Shown here: positions 17,200-25,133 of the stretch, piece by piece
How the letters are laid out: each line of letters begins with the position of its first letter
How positions within the stretch are numbered: position 1 is the first letter of the stretch
Assembly: GCA_963666805.2 (NCBI GenBank)
Contig: CAXXWR010000004.1
Coordinates: 186,001-250,000 of the forward strand
Direction of reading: 5' to 3'
Length of the DNA stretch: 64,000 nucleotides
Source of the DNA: Fusibacter sp963666805
GTDB taxonomy: Bacteria > Bacillota > Clostridia > Peptostreptococcales > Acidaminobacteraceae
The notes under the pieces: model-generated
The model's input: only the letters and a program-made list of their open reading frames with translations
Told to the model about the DNA's origin: nothing
The model's database searches: none
Position numbers and translations under genes: made by a program

Positions 17200-17970
17200 A
17201 TGGAAGGCTATGAAAAGTTTAAACAACAGATTTTTCAAATGACTAAACTTGATTTATCACTTTATAAAGAACGCCAAATGAAGCGCCGTATTGAATCTTT
17301 AATCTCTAGACATGGGTTAAGCGACTTCGAAAGCTATTATCGTATGCTTAATAATGATAAAGCAGTTTTTGATGAATTCGTCAATTATTTGACTATTAAT
17401 GTATCTGAGTTTTATAGAAATCCGACACAATGGGATACACTTAGAAATGATGTTTTTCCTGAGCTTTTAAAGAAAACAAAGCGGCCTAAAATATGGTCTG
17501 CAGCATGTTCAACAGGAGAAGAACCTTATTCTTTGGTAATGTGTTTAAGTGAATTTGTGCCACTGAGAGACATTAAAATATTGGCAGTCGATTTTGATAG
17601 CGAAGCACTTAATAAAGCTCAGATTGGTATGTACACTGAGAAGTCAATTAAGAATGTACCCAAAGAATATGTGGACAAATATTTTGAACAAGTGGGTAAA
17701 GCCTATAAAATTAAAGATGAAATAAAAAATTGTGTTGAATTTAAGAAGATGAATCTTTTGAATGATAAGTATCCAAGTGGATTTGATATGGTTGTTTGTA
17801 GAAATGTTATGATTTACTTTACTGAGGAAGCAAAAGATGAAATGTATCAAAAATTCTATGATGCTTTATCTCCTAACAGTTATTTCTTTGTAGGGAGTAC
17901 AGAGCAAATCATTCAACCTCAACGTTACAATTTTGAATCGAGCAAAACCTTTTTCTATTATAAAAAATAG
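17200..17970 (+). CDS. cheR: CheR-type protein-glutamate O-methyltransferase
   Basis: 256 residues. The N-terminal helical domain (about 1-75) is followed by the SAM-dependent methyltransferase domain with SAACSTGEEPYSLVM, ILAVDFDSEALNKA and VVCRNVMIYF, all CheR signatures. It methylates glutamates of chemoreceptors with SAM. No other chemotaxis gene lies beside it in this window. GGAG precedes ATG 17200 and a terminator follows at once. Confidence 0.93.
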   Translation: MEGYEKFKQQIFQMTKLDLSLYKERQMKRRIESLISRHGLSDFESYYRMLNNDKAVFDEFVNYLTINVSEFYRNPTQWDTLRNDVFPELLKKTKRPKIWSAACSTGEEPYSLVMCLSEFVPLRDIKILAVDFDSEALNKAQIGMYTEKSIKNVPKEYVDKYFEQVGKAYKIKDEIKNCVEFKKMNLLNDKYPSGFDMVVCRNVMIYFTEEAKDEMYQKFYDALSPNSYFFVGSTEQIIQPQRYNFESSKTFFYYKK

Positions 17971-17976
17971 TTTCTT

Positions 17977-18004
17977 AAACGCCTATCTCTATAGGCGTTT
18001 TTTT
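17977..18004 (+). terminator. Intrinsic terminator after cheR
   Basis: AAACGCCTAT and ATAGGCGTTT pair around CTCT, followed by a T run. Confidence 0.92.
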
Positions 18005-18060
18005 GGCTTTATTAAATGTATTTAAAGTAGATCTTAAAAGGGAAGGATAAAGGAGACAGG

Positions 18061-18963
18061 ATGTCAGTACTCAGTCAATGTGTAAAAATTCAATTTGGAA
18101 TAAGTGATTTTATGAGAGATTTTGGCTTGAAAACACCTGATGATATTATTAGGGAAGACGACTATGTTTACGGCGATGACCCTCTTCACCACGTGCTGGA
18201 CATTTATTATCCACGTCAAGATACACCAGATGCCGGATGGCCTATCATTATCAGTGTTCATGGTGGGGCATGGGTTTATGGTGATAAAGAAAAATATCAA
18301 TATTATTGTATGGATTTGGCCCGACGAGGATTTTGTGTGATTAATTTTACATATCGGCTAGCACCAAAATTCACTTTTGAAAATCAAATTAAAGATTTAA
18401 ACGCAGTTGTTTTGTGGCTTTATAACCATCGTTTGAATTTTCCGGTAGATCTTAATAATATCTTTATGGTAGGGGACTCAGCAGGTGCATATTTGCTGTC
18501 TTTGTATATATGTCTCTGTTCTGATGAAAAGCTTCAGAGTGCTTATGGTGTTGTGCCACAAGCTCAATTTAAGCCGAAAGCAATAGGACTTAACTGTGGA
18601 GCCTATCATATTGATTTTAACGATAAAGGGGTATCCCCTATTCATCAAAGATTGATTCAATTGATTTTTTATAATGAGAAGACCAAACACCTCATCCAGA
18701 ATAATAGACATCAGCCTTTAGACTATATAACAGAAGCTTTTCCACCTGCTTTTGTGATGACAGCTAATAACGATTTCTTAAGGTCCTCTTCTTATGCCTT
18801 AGTCGACCTATTGAAATCATTGGAGTTAACTTATGTTTTTAAAGATTACGGTGATTCTAAAACCCCTCTAAGACATGTTTTTCATCTTAATATCAAAGAT
18901 CAAAAAATGGCCTTGCAATGCAATAACGACCAATGTGATTTTTTTAAGCGTTGGATAAATTAA
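18061..18963 (+). CDS. Alpha/beta hydrolase (esterase/lipase, HSL-like)
   Basis: 300 residues. The oxyanion motif is VHGGAWVYG, the nucleophile elbow GDSAGAYL, the acid probably in MTANNDFL, and the histidine in RHVFHLN, which completes a Ser-Asp-His triad. The family hydrolyses short acyl esters; the substrate is unknown. ATG 18061 follows AAGGAGACAGG. It converges with the mrp gene, and the two share a bidirectional terminator. Confidence 0.87.
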   Translation: MSVLSQCVKIQFGISDFMRDFGLKTPDDIIREDDYVYGDDPLHHVLDIYYPRQDTPDAGWPIIISVHGGAWVYGDKEKYQYYCMDLARRGFCVINFTYRLAPKFTFENQIKDLNAVVLWLYNHRLNFPVDLNNIFMVGDSAGAYLLSLYICLCSDEKLQSAYGVVPQAQFKPKAIGLNCGAYHIDFNDKGVSPIHQRLIQLIFYNEKTKHLIQNNRHQPLDYITEAFPPAFVMTANNDFLRSSSYALVDLLKSLELTYVFKDYGDSKTPLRHVFHLNIKDQKMALQCNNDQCDFFKRWIN

Positions 18964-19014
18964 AAAAGCGGTGTCATAGAACTCATTATGAGCTTTATGA
19001 TACCACTTTTTTTA
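18962..19014. terminator. Bidirectional terminator between the hydrolase and mrp genes
   Basis: AAAAAAGCGGTGTCAT and ATGATACCACTTTTTTT pair with minor mismatches around a loop that is itself partly self-complementary. A or T runs flank both sides, so it can end transcripts from both convergent genes. Confidence 0.8.
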
Positions 19015-19070
19015 AGTTATTTTACGTTTTAATGTAATGGAATAATATAATAGACACAGAGTGAATGCTA

Positions 19071-19889
19071 TTAGATCATATTGAATTCTGATGGAACAAC
19101 CACTTTATGATCTTCAAAATCCTTTATAGCCTTTTTAAGATCTTTTGAAAATTGTTCTGAAAAAGTATAATTGGTCTTAGTGTAAAGTTCTATTTTGCCT
19201 TCATCAGCTAGAGCAACAAATTCTGGATCCATTGGGATTTCACTGATTACTGGCATTTTAGCTTTGTCTTTATTTTGGCCAAAGATATAGTGTTTTTCAT
19301 TACAATTAGGACAGATGAAATAGCTCATGTTTTCAATAATGCCGATAAGCGGAACATGAAGCATTTTGGCCATATTGGTTGATTTTTTTACAATGAGTTT
19401 TACAAGGTCTTGTGGTGTTGATACAGCAATGATACCATCGAGTGTTAAAGATTGCATAACCGTTAAAGGAACATCTCCAGTTCCTGGTGGCATATCAATG
19501 AGAAGATAATCTAAATCGCCCCAGATCACTTCGGTGTAAAATTGTTTAACTGCATTGGAGACTACAGGGCCTCTCCATACTACTGGATCATCTTCATTTT
19601 CAAGTAAGAGGTTAACACTCATGATTTTAATCCCTGTACTTGAAATAACAGGATCAATTCCTAAATCAGAGCCTTCTGCTTTATGATGATTAATTCCAAA
19701 CAGTTTTGGAATAGAAGGGCCAGTAATATCTGCATCAAGGATGCCCACTTGATAGCCTTGTTCTTGAAGAGTGATAGCGAGTAGAGCAGTAACAGATGAT
19801 TTTCCAACGCCACCTTTACCACTCATTACTGCAATGGTATTCTTTATATGACTGAATTGATTTAGACTTTCTTTTGCAATAGCTTCCAT
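19071..19889 (-). CDS. mrp: Mrp/NBP35-family Fe-S cluster carrier ATPase
   Basis: 272 residues. A deviant Walker A GKGGVGKSSVTA, a second nucleotide motif GILDADITGPSIP, and LLIDMPPGTGD identify the Mrp/ApbC group of P-loop ATPases that carry and insert Fe-S clusters. A CxxC, FICPNCNEK, stands near the C-terminus and would bind the bridging cluster between two subunits. The minus-strand start at 19889 is fixed by AAAGGAGG about 6 bases upstream; longer frames run through the promoter. Confidence 0.92.
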   Translation of the reverse strand: MEAIAKESLNQFSHIKNTIAVMSGKGGVGKSSVTALLAITLQEQGYQVGILDADITGPSIPKLFGINHHKAEGSDLGIDPVISSTGIKIMSVNLLLENEDDPVVWRGPVVSNAVKQFYTEVIWGDLDYLLIDMPPGTGDVPLTVMQSLTLDGIIAVSTPQDLVKLIVKKSTNMAKMLHVPLIGIIENMSYFICPNCNEKHYIFGQNKDKAKMPVISEIPMDPEFVALADEGKIELYTKTNYTFSEQFSKDLKKAIKDFEDHKVVVPSEFNMI

Positions 19890-19901
19890 AATTTCCTCCT
19901 T

Positions 19902-19920
19902 TATTGGCATATGTCCAATA
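19902..19920. promoter_or_regulatory. Palindrome in the mrp leader, possible operator
   Basis: TATTGG and CCAATA flank a central CATATG. The dyad lies 4-22 bases downstream of the mrp -10 box, over the likely transcription start, where a repressor would block initiation. The cognate regulator is unknown. Confidence 0.4.
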
Positions 19921-19923
19921 TTA

Positions 19924-19951
19924 ATTATAATCGTTCTTTTGCAATAGTCAA
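19924..19951 (-). promoter_or_regulatory. Sigma-A-type promoter of mrp
   Basis: On the minus strand TTGACT (19951-19946) and TATAAT (19929-19924) are separated by 16 bases, a near-consensus housekeeping promoter 35 bases before the start codon. Confidence 0.7.
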
Positions 19952-20115
19952 TATCATAATGGATAAATATTGATGAACCACTATTAGTATAATAGAAGTC
20001 GTTCGACATGCCAAGCCCTATGGGCAAAGTCAACACATTGTTAACATTCTGTAGGTCTAATTATGAGCCTTGTAAAAAAATAAGAGAAAATACGGGGAGA
20101 AGCCCTTGTGTTGAG

Positions 20116-20144
20116 TTGACATTTTAGGACTTTACTCATAGAAT
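20116..20144 (+). promoter_or_regulatory. Sigma-A-type promoter of luxS-mtnN
   Basis: Perfect TTGACA (20116-20121) and TAGAAT (20139-20144), 17 bases apart, 47 bases upstream of luxS. The roughly 300-base gap between mrp and luxS holds these divergent promoters. I see no S-box or other riboswitch in it. Confidence 0.72.
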
Positions 20145-20191
20145 TAAAGGTAATAGAACACATTTTATGAGAGAAAAGAAGGAGAAGCTTA

Positions 20192-20665
20192 ATGGATAAA
20201 ATAGCAAGTTTTGAAATTGATCATAATCGTTTACAAAAAGGAGTTTATGTATCCAGAATAGATCAGTTTGGGAAAGAAATATTAACGACTTTTGATATTA
20301 GAATGAAAAAGCCAAATGTTGAGAGTCTTGAAAATGAACCTATTCATACGATTGAACATTTAGTGGCTACTTATGTCAGAAATGATGAACAATTTAAAGA
20401 TAAGGTTGCCTATTTTGGACCGATGGGTTGTTTAACAGGCATGTACTTGATTTTGCATGGGGAATACACTTCAAAAGAGATTGTTCCACTTTTGATAAAT
20501 GCTTTTGAGTTTATTGTTAATTTTGAAGGGGACATTCCAGGTGTCAGTGCAGTTGAATGTGGCAATTATAAATTGCATAGTCTACCAAAAGCGAAAGAAG
20601 AGGCAAAAGCTTTCTTAGAAGTGTTGAATCACATTACTGAGGAGCAATTGGTTTACCCAAGTTAG
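20192..20665 (+). CDS. luxS: S-ribosylhomocysteine lyase
   Basis: 157 residues. The metal-binding HTIEHLVATYVRN (His-x3-His) and the later AVECGNYKLH with the third metal ligand are diagnostic of LuxS. The enzyme splits S-ribosylhomocysteine into homocysteine and DPD, the precursor of autoinducer 2. GGAG precedes ATG 20192. The following nucleosidase supplies its substrate, so the pair forms the two-step SAH detoxification route. Confidence 0.96.
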   Translation: MDKIASFEIDHNRLQKGVYVSRIDQFGKEILTTFDIRMKKPNVESLENEPIHTIEHLVATYVRNDEQFKDKVAYFGPMGCLTGMYLILHGEYTSKEIVPLLINAFEFIVNFEGDIPGVSAVECGNYKLHSLPKAKEEAKAFLEVLNHITEEQLVYPS

Positions 20666-20683
20666 TCATAAGGAGTGTACAAA

Positions 20684-21391
20684 ATGAAAATAGGTATTAT
20701 AGGTGCTATGGACATCGAAACAGAGATGTTGAAAAAAGACATGGCAGTTGAAAAAGTCGTAGACATGGCAGGGATGAAATATTATTCTGGACTTTTAAAA
20801 GGACAGTCAGTAGTGGTTGTAACTTGCGGTATTGGAAAAGTTAATGCAGCCATATGTACACAAATTTTAGTAAATCTATTTGATGTGGGCGCTGTTATTA
20901 ATACAGGCGTTTCAGGTGCTATTTACGATGAACTCAAAATTGGAGATATTGTTATCTCAACTGATTGTATGGAGCATGACTTTGATGCGACTGTATTTGG
21001 CTATGATTATGGTGTGATTCCTAGATTGGAAACATCTGTTTTTAAAGCGGATGAGAAATTAATTGATTTAGCTTATTCAGCAAGTCAAAACATATTAAAG
21101 GATCAAGCTATTTTTAAAGGACGTGTCGTTTCAGGCGATCAGTTTATTTCTTCGGCAGAGAAGAAAGTTTTTCTGGAAGAAACGTTTGGGGCTTATACAA
21201 CTGAGATGGAGGGTGCAGCAATTGCCCATACATGTTCTATTAATAAAGTTCCTTTTGTGATTATTCGCGCCATGTCAGATCAGGCAAATGGCGAAGCCGA
21301 TGTGAATTTTGATGAATTTGCAGAAAAGGCAGCTGTCCAATCCAATCATATCGTATTAAATATGATTGATAAATTGTCAGAGTCTGTTTAA
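20684..21391 (+). CDS. mtnN: 5'-methylthioadenosine/S-adenosylhomocysteine nucleosidase
   Basis: 235 residues. GIIGAMDIE at the N-terminus, NTGVSGAI, and the active-site pattern TEMEGAAIAHTC followed by IRAMSDQANG are hallmarks of MtnN (Pfs). It removes adenine from SAH and methylthioadenosine; LuxS then acts on the SAH product. ATG 20684 follows AAGGAG; a GTG at 20675 is in frame but too close to that site. A terminator follows. Confidence 0.96.
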   Translation: MKIGIIGAMDIETEMLKKDMAVEKVVDMAGMKYYSGLLKGQSVVVVTCGIGKVNAAICTQILVNLFDVGAVINTGVSGAIYDELKIGDIVISTDCMEHDFDATVFGYDYGVIPRLETSVFKADEKLIDLAYSASQNILKDQAIFKGRVVSGDQFISSAEKKVFLEETFGAYTTEMEGAAIAHTCSINKVPFVIIRAMSDQANGEADVNFDEFAEKAAVQSNHIVLNMIDKLSESV

Positions 21392-21406
21392 GTGTATTAT
21401 TTAGTT

Positions 21407-21438
21407 AAAAGCCTGTAGAGTATCTACGGCTTTTTTTA
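21407..21438 (+). terminator. Intrinsic terminator after mtnN
   Basis: AAAAGCCTGTAGA and TCTACGGCTTTTT pair around GTA with one mismatch, followed by a T run. Confidence 0.88.
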
Positions 21439-21485
21439 GACTACTGGGGGAATGTTGTCATTTTGATTTGTAAAAGGGGAAAGAT

Positions 21486-22199
21486 ATGAAACATTTATTA
21501 GTGGTGGAAGATAATCCATATATAGCTGAACAGTTAAAACAATATATCCAAAAGATTGACTCAACTATCAATATCTTCACAACGGGCTATGCAGAAGAAG
21601 CGTATAATATTGCTCAACTTTATCCGATTGATGCCTTTTTTTTAGATATTCAATTAATGGATTTTTCTGGCCTTGAATTGGCTGAAAAACTACGCGATAT
21701 TAAGGGCTATAAGAATACGATTATGGTTTTTATAACGGGGATGGTATCACGAGAAATAGAAGCCTTTAAGCAATATCACTGCTATGATTATATACTCAAG
21801 CCCTTTTCGGAAGAAACAATTGAAAAAATGTTTAATGAAGTGATAAAGGAGTGCTTAGAAGCCCCTCAATTTCATGAAGCAATAGAACTTAAAATTAAGC
21901 AAAAAAATCATAATTATTTGGTGAAGCAAAAAGAAATTGTATTTATAGAGTCTTTAAATCGAAAATTATATGTGAACCTACAGGATAAGACGATTGAATT
22001 TACAATGACCTCTCTTAAAGAACTCAAGAAAGATTTAAGTCCAATTTTTATTCAATGTCATCGTTCTTTTATTGTTAATCGCTACTATATTGAATATTAC
22101 AATAGTTTGGATGATTATTTGAAACTTCAATACTATGATAAATTAATTCCAGTAGGCAGGAAGTACAGACCCCTCATTAAGGAGTATATACAGAAATGA
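21486..22199 (+). CDS. agrA: LytTR-family response regulator, AgrA-like
   Basis: 237 residues. The receiver domain (about 1-120) has the acidic pair in VVEDN, phosphoacceptor Asp54 in FFLDIQ and the conserved Lys in YILKPFS. A LytTR DNA-binding domain (about 135-237) has FIESLNRKLYVNL and CHRSFIVNRYYIEYY. With the histidine kinase that overlaps it by 4 bases and the adjacent agrB-agrD, it is the AgrA of a peptide quorum-sensing circuit. Its likely target is the direct repeat at 24327-24360. Confidence 0.92.
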   Translation: MKHLLVVEDNPYIAEQLKQYIQKIDSTINIFTTGYAEEAYNIAQLYPIDAFFLDIQLMDFSGLELAEKLRDIKGYKNTIMVFITGMVSREIEAFKQYHCYDYILKPFSEETIEKMFNEVIKECLEAPQFHEAIELKIKQKNHNYLVKQKEIVFIESLNRKLYVNLQDKTIEFTMTSLKELKKDLSPIFIQCHRSFIVNRYYIEYYNSLDDYLKLQYYDKLIPVGRKYRPLIKEYIQK

Positions 22200-23452
22200 A
22201 AATACTACAAGACTTTATATTATCAACCATGGATGTCGCTATGTTTATCTTACTTGCACAGAGTGCAGTTGATAAAGTAATCAAGAAAAAGCAGCTTATC
22301 CAGATTTTTTGTTTTTTAGTTGTCACTTTTTTAGTCAGTCAATTTGTACCGGGGGTATTTAGCCCTGTTATTAACATCATATTGATGTTTCTGATGGTTA
22401 GAATTTTATTTGTAAATAATATAATCCAGTCCATTTATACTGTTTTGGCGGTTTATGTTGTAATCGTATCTATTCAGTCGTTATTGGCCTATTTACTACA
22501 ATTTTTAGGTCTAGATATGAGTTATCATTTTTCATTCGCCATTGTTTTAGAAACACTGACTTTTATTGCGGTGGCACTTGTATCAAAATTTGTTCCTATT
22601 AATAAATTGACACGGTTCATTGAGAAAAACAATAAAGTATATAAGGCTATTTTATTCAATGGCTTTACTTTTGTAATGATGTTTTTAATCTATTGGCGGT
22701 TAAATATTACCGGAATTGTTGAGCATTTGATTATGTTTACGCTTTCATCAGCCATTATGATTATTCTTAACTTTATAGTCATTCATAATGGTTTGGTAGA
22801 TGAATACCAGCAAAAAGAGTTAAATGTGTACAAACAGTATTTACCATTAGTTGAAGAACTGATGATGGAAATCAGAAGTAAACAGCATGCTTATAATAAT
22901 CAAATTCAAGCTATATCTGCTGTCATGAATCAATATGAAAGTGACACCAATATTAAAGGCTATGTAGGTGCCTTACAAATGGAAGAAGCAATAGCGAGTG
23001 TGTTAAGGTGGGGTAATCAGATTGTTGCAGGGTTATTGTATTCTAAATATAGGGAAGCTGAAAAAAAGGGGATTCATTTGATTTATGATTTTAAAACATA
23101 TGATATTCCTGAGCGAATAAGTTCACACGATATCGTTGAGATGATAGGTATTCTCATAGATAATGCAGTAGAAGCATCACTTGAAGGTCAGACAGATGTC
23201 ATCTTAAGAACTAAGAGACAAGAAAAATGGCTAGATATTGAGGTGCTCAATCAGCATGAATTTATCCCTCCTCATGTTTTTGATCAATTTTTTGATCGTG
23301 GATTTTCAACTAAGGCTAGAAAAGGACGTGGTTTTGGTCTTTACAATTTAACAACGATTGTTAATAAATACAAAGGAGATCTATCAGTAGAAAACATAAT
23401 GATAGAAGGTGCCAATCACATTAAAATGACGATTGAGCTTTCTTATTTCTAA
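22196..23452 (+). CDS. agrC: Sensor histidine kinase, AgrC-like (GHKL)
   Basis: 418 residues. About six hydrophobic helices fill residues 1-205. A dimerisation region with the phosphoacceptor His in SKQHAYNNQIQAI follows, then a GHKL ATPase domain with ILIDNAVEAS (N box) and ARKGRGFGLYNL (G box). This is the AgrC layout: the membrane part binds the cyclic peptide made from agrD, and the kinase phosphorylates AgrA. ATG 22196 overlaps the agrA stop. Confidence 0.91.
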   Translation: MKILQDFILSTMDVAMFILLAQSAVDKVIKKKQLIQIFCFLVVTFLVSQFVPGVFSPVINIILMFLMVRILFVNNIIQSIYTVLAVYVVIVSIQSLLAYLLQFLGLDMSYHFSFAIVLETLTFIAVALVSKFVPINKLTRFIEKNNKVYKAILFNGFTFVMMFLIYWRLNITGIVEHLIMFTLSSAIMIILNFIVIHNGLVDEYQQKELNVYKQYLPLVEELMMEIRSKQHAYNNQIQAISAVMNQYESDTNIKGYVGALQMEEAIASVLRWGNQIVAGLLYSKYREAEKKGIHLIYDFKTYDIPERISSHDIVEMIGILIDNAVEASLEGQTDVILRTKRQEKWLDIEVLNQHEFIPPHVFDQFFDRGFSTKARKGRGFGLYNLTTIVNKYKGDLSVENIMIEGANHIKMTIELSYF

Positions 23453-23489
23453 AGATTGAATAGCCATTTAAAGCATGAAAAGGTTAATG

Positions 23490-23545
23490 ATTTCCAATAT
23501 AAAACCCTCTTATATATCTATATAAGAGGGTTTTATATTGGAAAT
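23490..23545. terminator. 25-bp perfect stem between convergent agrC and agrD
   Basis: The arms 23490-23514 and 23521-23545 are exact reverse complements (25 bp) around a 6-base loop, TATCTA. It lies 38 bases after the agrC stop and 6 bases from the agrD stop, in the middle of a convergent junction. It should act as a bidirectional terminator; a run of A or T within each arm supplies the U tract. The length is unusual. Confidence 0.75.
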
Positions 23546-23551
23546 AAGTAT

Positions 23552-23692
23552 TTACTTAAATACGTCTGGACATTCAGGTTCGCCAAACATAAACAAGCAA
23601 GAAGTTTTTACTGCTAGAACGGGTGCCAAAATTAAGAGTAGTCCTGCTAACATTTTAAATGCATTTGTTTTTGCTTTTGAAATAGTTGCCAT
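23552..23692 (-). CDS. agrD: AgrD-type cyclic lactone autoinducer propeptide
   Basis: 46 residues on the minus strand. It has a basic amphipathic N-terminal leader (ATISKAKTNAFKMLAGLL), then the peptide core SCLFMF and the conserved acidic tail GEPECPDVFK seen in clostridial AgrD proteins. AgrB would cut before GEPECP and close a thiolactone between Cys32 and the carboxylate of Phe36, giving a ring Cys-Leu-Phe-Met-Phe with some leader residues left. The ring and processing are inferred from the family. GGAGG lies 6 bases upstream of the ATG; the gene overlaps the agrB 3' end by 46 bases. Confidence 0.92.
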   Translation of the reverse strand: MATISKAKTNAFKMLAGLLLILAPVLAVKTSCLFMFGEPECPDVFK

Positions 23693-24252
23693 AAAAAACC
23701 TCCTAATAACTGGATACTATGTATCATGATTGCCCAAGGGGCAATTAGTGCGTATTTAGTATTTGGAATATAGAAAATGACAACGACATTGGTGATGATC
23801 CAAACAGAACTGATGATTTTAAAGGCTATTTTTTTCTTAGCAGAATAGATAGGTCGTGACTTAGAAGTGATAGGTGCTATTAAAAAAATGATAATGATGG
23901 AGAATAGGCTTAAATAGACAAGTTGGGTAGAGTCCATGGAAAAGTTCTCCATCATTATTAATGCTAATAGTGCATAAAAAAGAGAAAAGAGAAAACAAGT
24001 ATTGTAAGTTTTCATGTGCATACCGCCTGTTAAATTTCTCAAGGGCAGAGCGACGATACAAAACAATAAAAACGCAATACCTCTATGAATAATGAGGAAA
24101 AAAATTAACAGCAAAACAAATTTAGTAATATCACCAACGAGGGCATCGATGGCATAGTCTAACTTAATTTGTTCGACTTCGGATAGGTTAACTTCCTTTT
24201 TTATTGAGCGTTTTAACTGATGCGTTATTGCATTATTAACGACATGAAACAT
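23647..24252 (-). CDS. agrB: AgrB-type accessory gene regulator, peptide-processing membrane protease
   Basis: 201 residues with five or six hydrophobic segments. The catalytic His and Cys, 7 residues apart, stand in GGMHMKTYNTC, matching the His77/Cys84 pair of staphylococcal AgrB. AgrB cleaves AgrD and forms the thiolactone during export. The start at 24252 is preceded by GAGGTG; a GTG at 24261 in frame would overlap that site. The final part of the gene overlaps agrD, so the two are co-transcribed. Confidence 0.94.
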   Translation of the reverse strand: MFHVVNNAITHQLKRSIKKEVNLSEVEQIKLDYAIDALVGDITKFVLLLIFFLIIHRGIAFLLFCIVALPLRNLTGGMHMKTYNTCFLFSLFYALLALIMMENFSMDSTQLVYLSLFSIIIIFLIAPITSKSRPIYSAKKKIAFKIISSVWIITNVVVIFYIPNTKYALIAPWAIMIHSIQLLGGFLWQLFQKQKQMHLKC

Positions 24253-24285
24253 CTCAATCACCTCACTAATTCCTGCACTAAAAAT

Positions 24286-24314
24286 AATATAGCATAGGGA
24301 CTATCAAAAAACTA
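24286..24314 (-). promoter_or_regulatory. Probable agrBD promoter, activator-dependent
   Basis: On the minus strand the -10 box is TATATT (24291-24286). At 17-base spacing the -35 position reads TAGTTT (24314-24309), a poor match, as expected for an AgrA-dependent promoter. The direct repeats that probably bind AgrA lie 12 bases further upstream. Confidence 0.45.
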
Positions 24315-24326
24315 TAATATGACACG

Positions 24327-24360
24327 AACGACAGTCCTAAATGTTTAAACGACATTTCTA
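24327..24360. promoter_or_regulatory. Direct-repeat LytTR (AgrA) binding site upstream of agrB
   Basis: Two copies of AACGACANTNCTA start at 24327 and 24348 and agree in 11 of 13 positions. Their start-to-start spacing is 21 bp, two helical turns, which is the geometry bound by LytTR-domain dimers such as staphylococcal AgrA. The site is upstream of the agrBD promoter and also lies in the leader region of the divergent operon at 24555. The ~300-base gap between those genes holds no other structure I can support. Confidence 0.65.
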
Positions 24361-24554
24361 GGTCTAAAGAACTGTTTGTGACTGCTTATCATGAACTAAA
24401 ACAAAGGGTATTGATAAATACTTGTTAAAGATGAAATAATAAGAATTAGAAGAATATGTCAAAAAATATATATTATTTTTATTTTATGGGTAATAAAAAT
24501 GATAAGTGTTACTATTGGAAAGGTTTCGTATGAGACAAATAAGAGGTGATAATA

Positions 24555-25133
24555 ATGAGTGACCATTTTGAAAGCAGTATGCAAAAAGACCCTCCTTTTT
24601 TTATTAATTCAATGCATTATAACATTAAGTTAAAGAGTCAATCTGAAAAAATCCATTTTGTTCAAACGGTACAAAAGAATATGACACAGCATTTTAGTTT
24701 TTCAAAAGAAAGAAAGCTTGGTCTTTTTATAGATAAACCTCAACTCATTGACTCATTAACTGTGAAGGAAAATATAATGCTTGCAAGTGGTAGTGAGACA
24801 ATAGAGGCAATTCAAAAAAAATACGCAGCGATGCTTAAAAAGATTGATTTTGAGTCAATTCAGTCTCTTAAACCGCCTTCATTAACAGAAAGACAAGTCA
24901 TTATGGTGGAATTGGTCATCCAGGTGGTTAGGAATGCTAATATATTACTGATTGATTTGGATGTCGCTAAAAATCAAATGCTCTTTAAAGATCCTGAACT
25001 GTTAGCCTTTTTGTCAACCTATTTTAAAGAAGCGGTTAAGATGTCATATCAAGAAGTAGACCAAGGAATAGAGGACAATGGGACTGCTATACACCTTGTT
25101 TATAGAGGGGGGTCACTGGATTATGAAAAATAA
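24555..25133 (+). CDS. Degenerate ABC-transporter ATPase-like protein
   Basis: 192 residues that look like an ABC ATPase stripped of its nucleotide site. KPQLIDSLTVKENIMLA (62-77) resembles the Q-loop region, SLTERQVIMVEL (109-120) the signature region with LSGGQ changed to SLTERQ, and NILLIDLD (129-136) a Walker B in which the catalytic Glu is Leu. There is no Walker A GxxxxGKS/T. It may be a regulatory partner of the membrane protein that follows, whose start overlaps it by 11 bases. AAGAGGTGAT precedes ATG 24555. Its place beside the agr operator suggests control by AgrA (inference). Confidence 0.55.
   Translation: MSDHFESSMQKDPPFFINSMHYNIKLKSQSEKIHFVQTVQKNMTQHFSFSKERKLGLFIDKPQLIDSLTVKENIMLASGSETIEAIQKKYAAMLKKIDFESIQSLKPPSLTERQVIMVELVIQVVRNANILLIDLDVAKNQMLFKDPELLAFLSTYFKEAVKMSYQEVDQGIEDNGTAIHLVYRGGSLDYEK

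Noticed and set aside
23538..23729. Plus-strand reading frame of 63 codons opposite agrD
   Set aside because: It is antisense to a convincing AgrD propeptide with a ribosome site and begins inside the long terminator stem.
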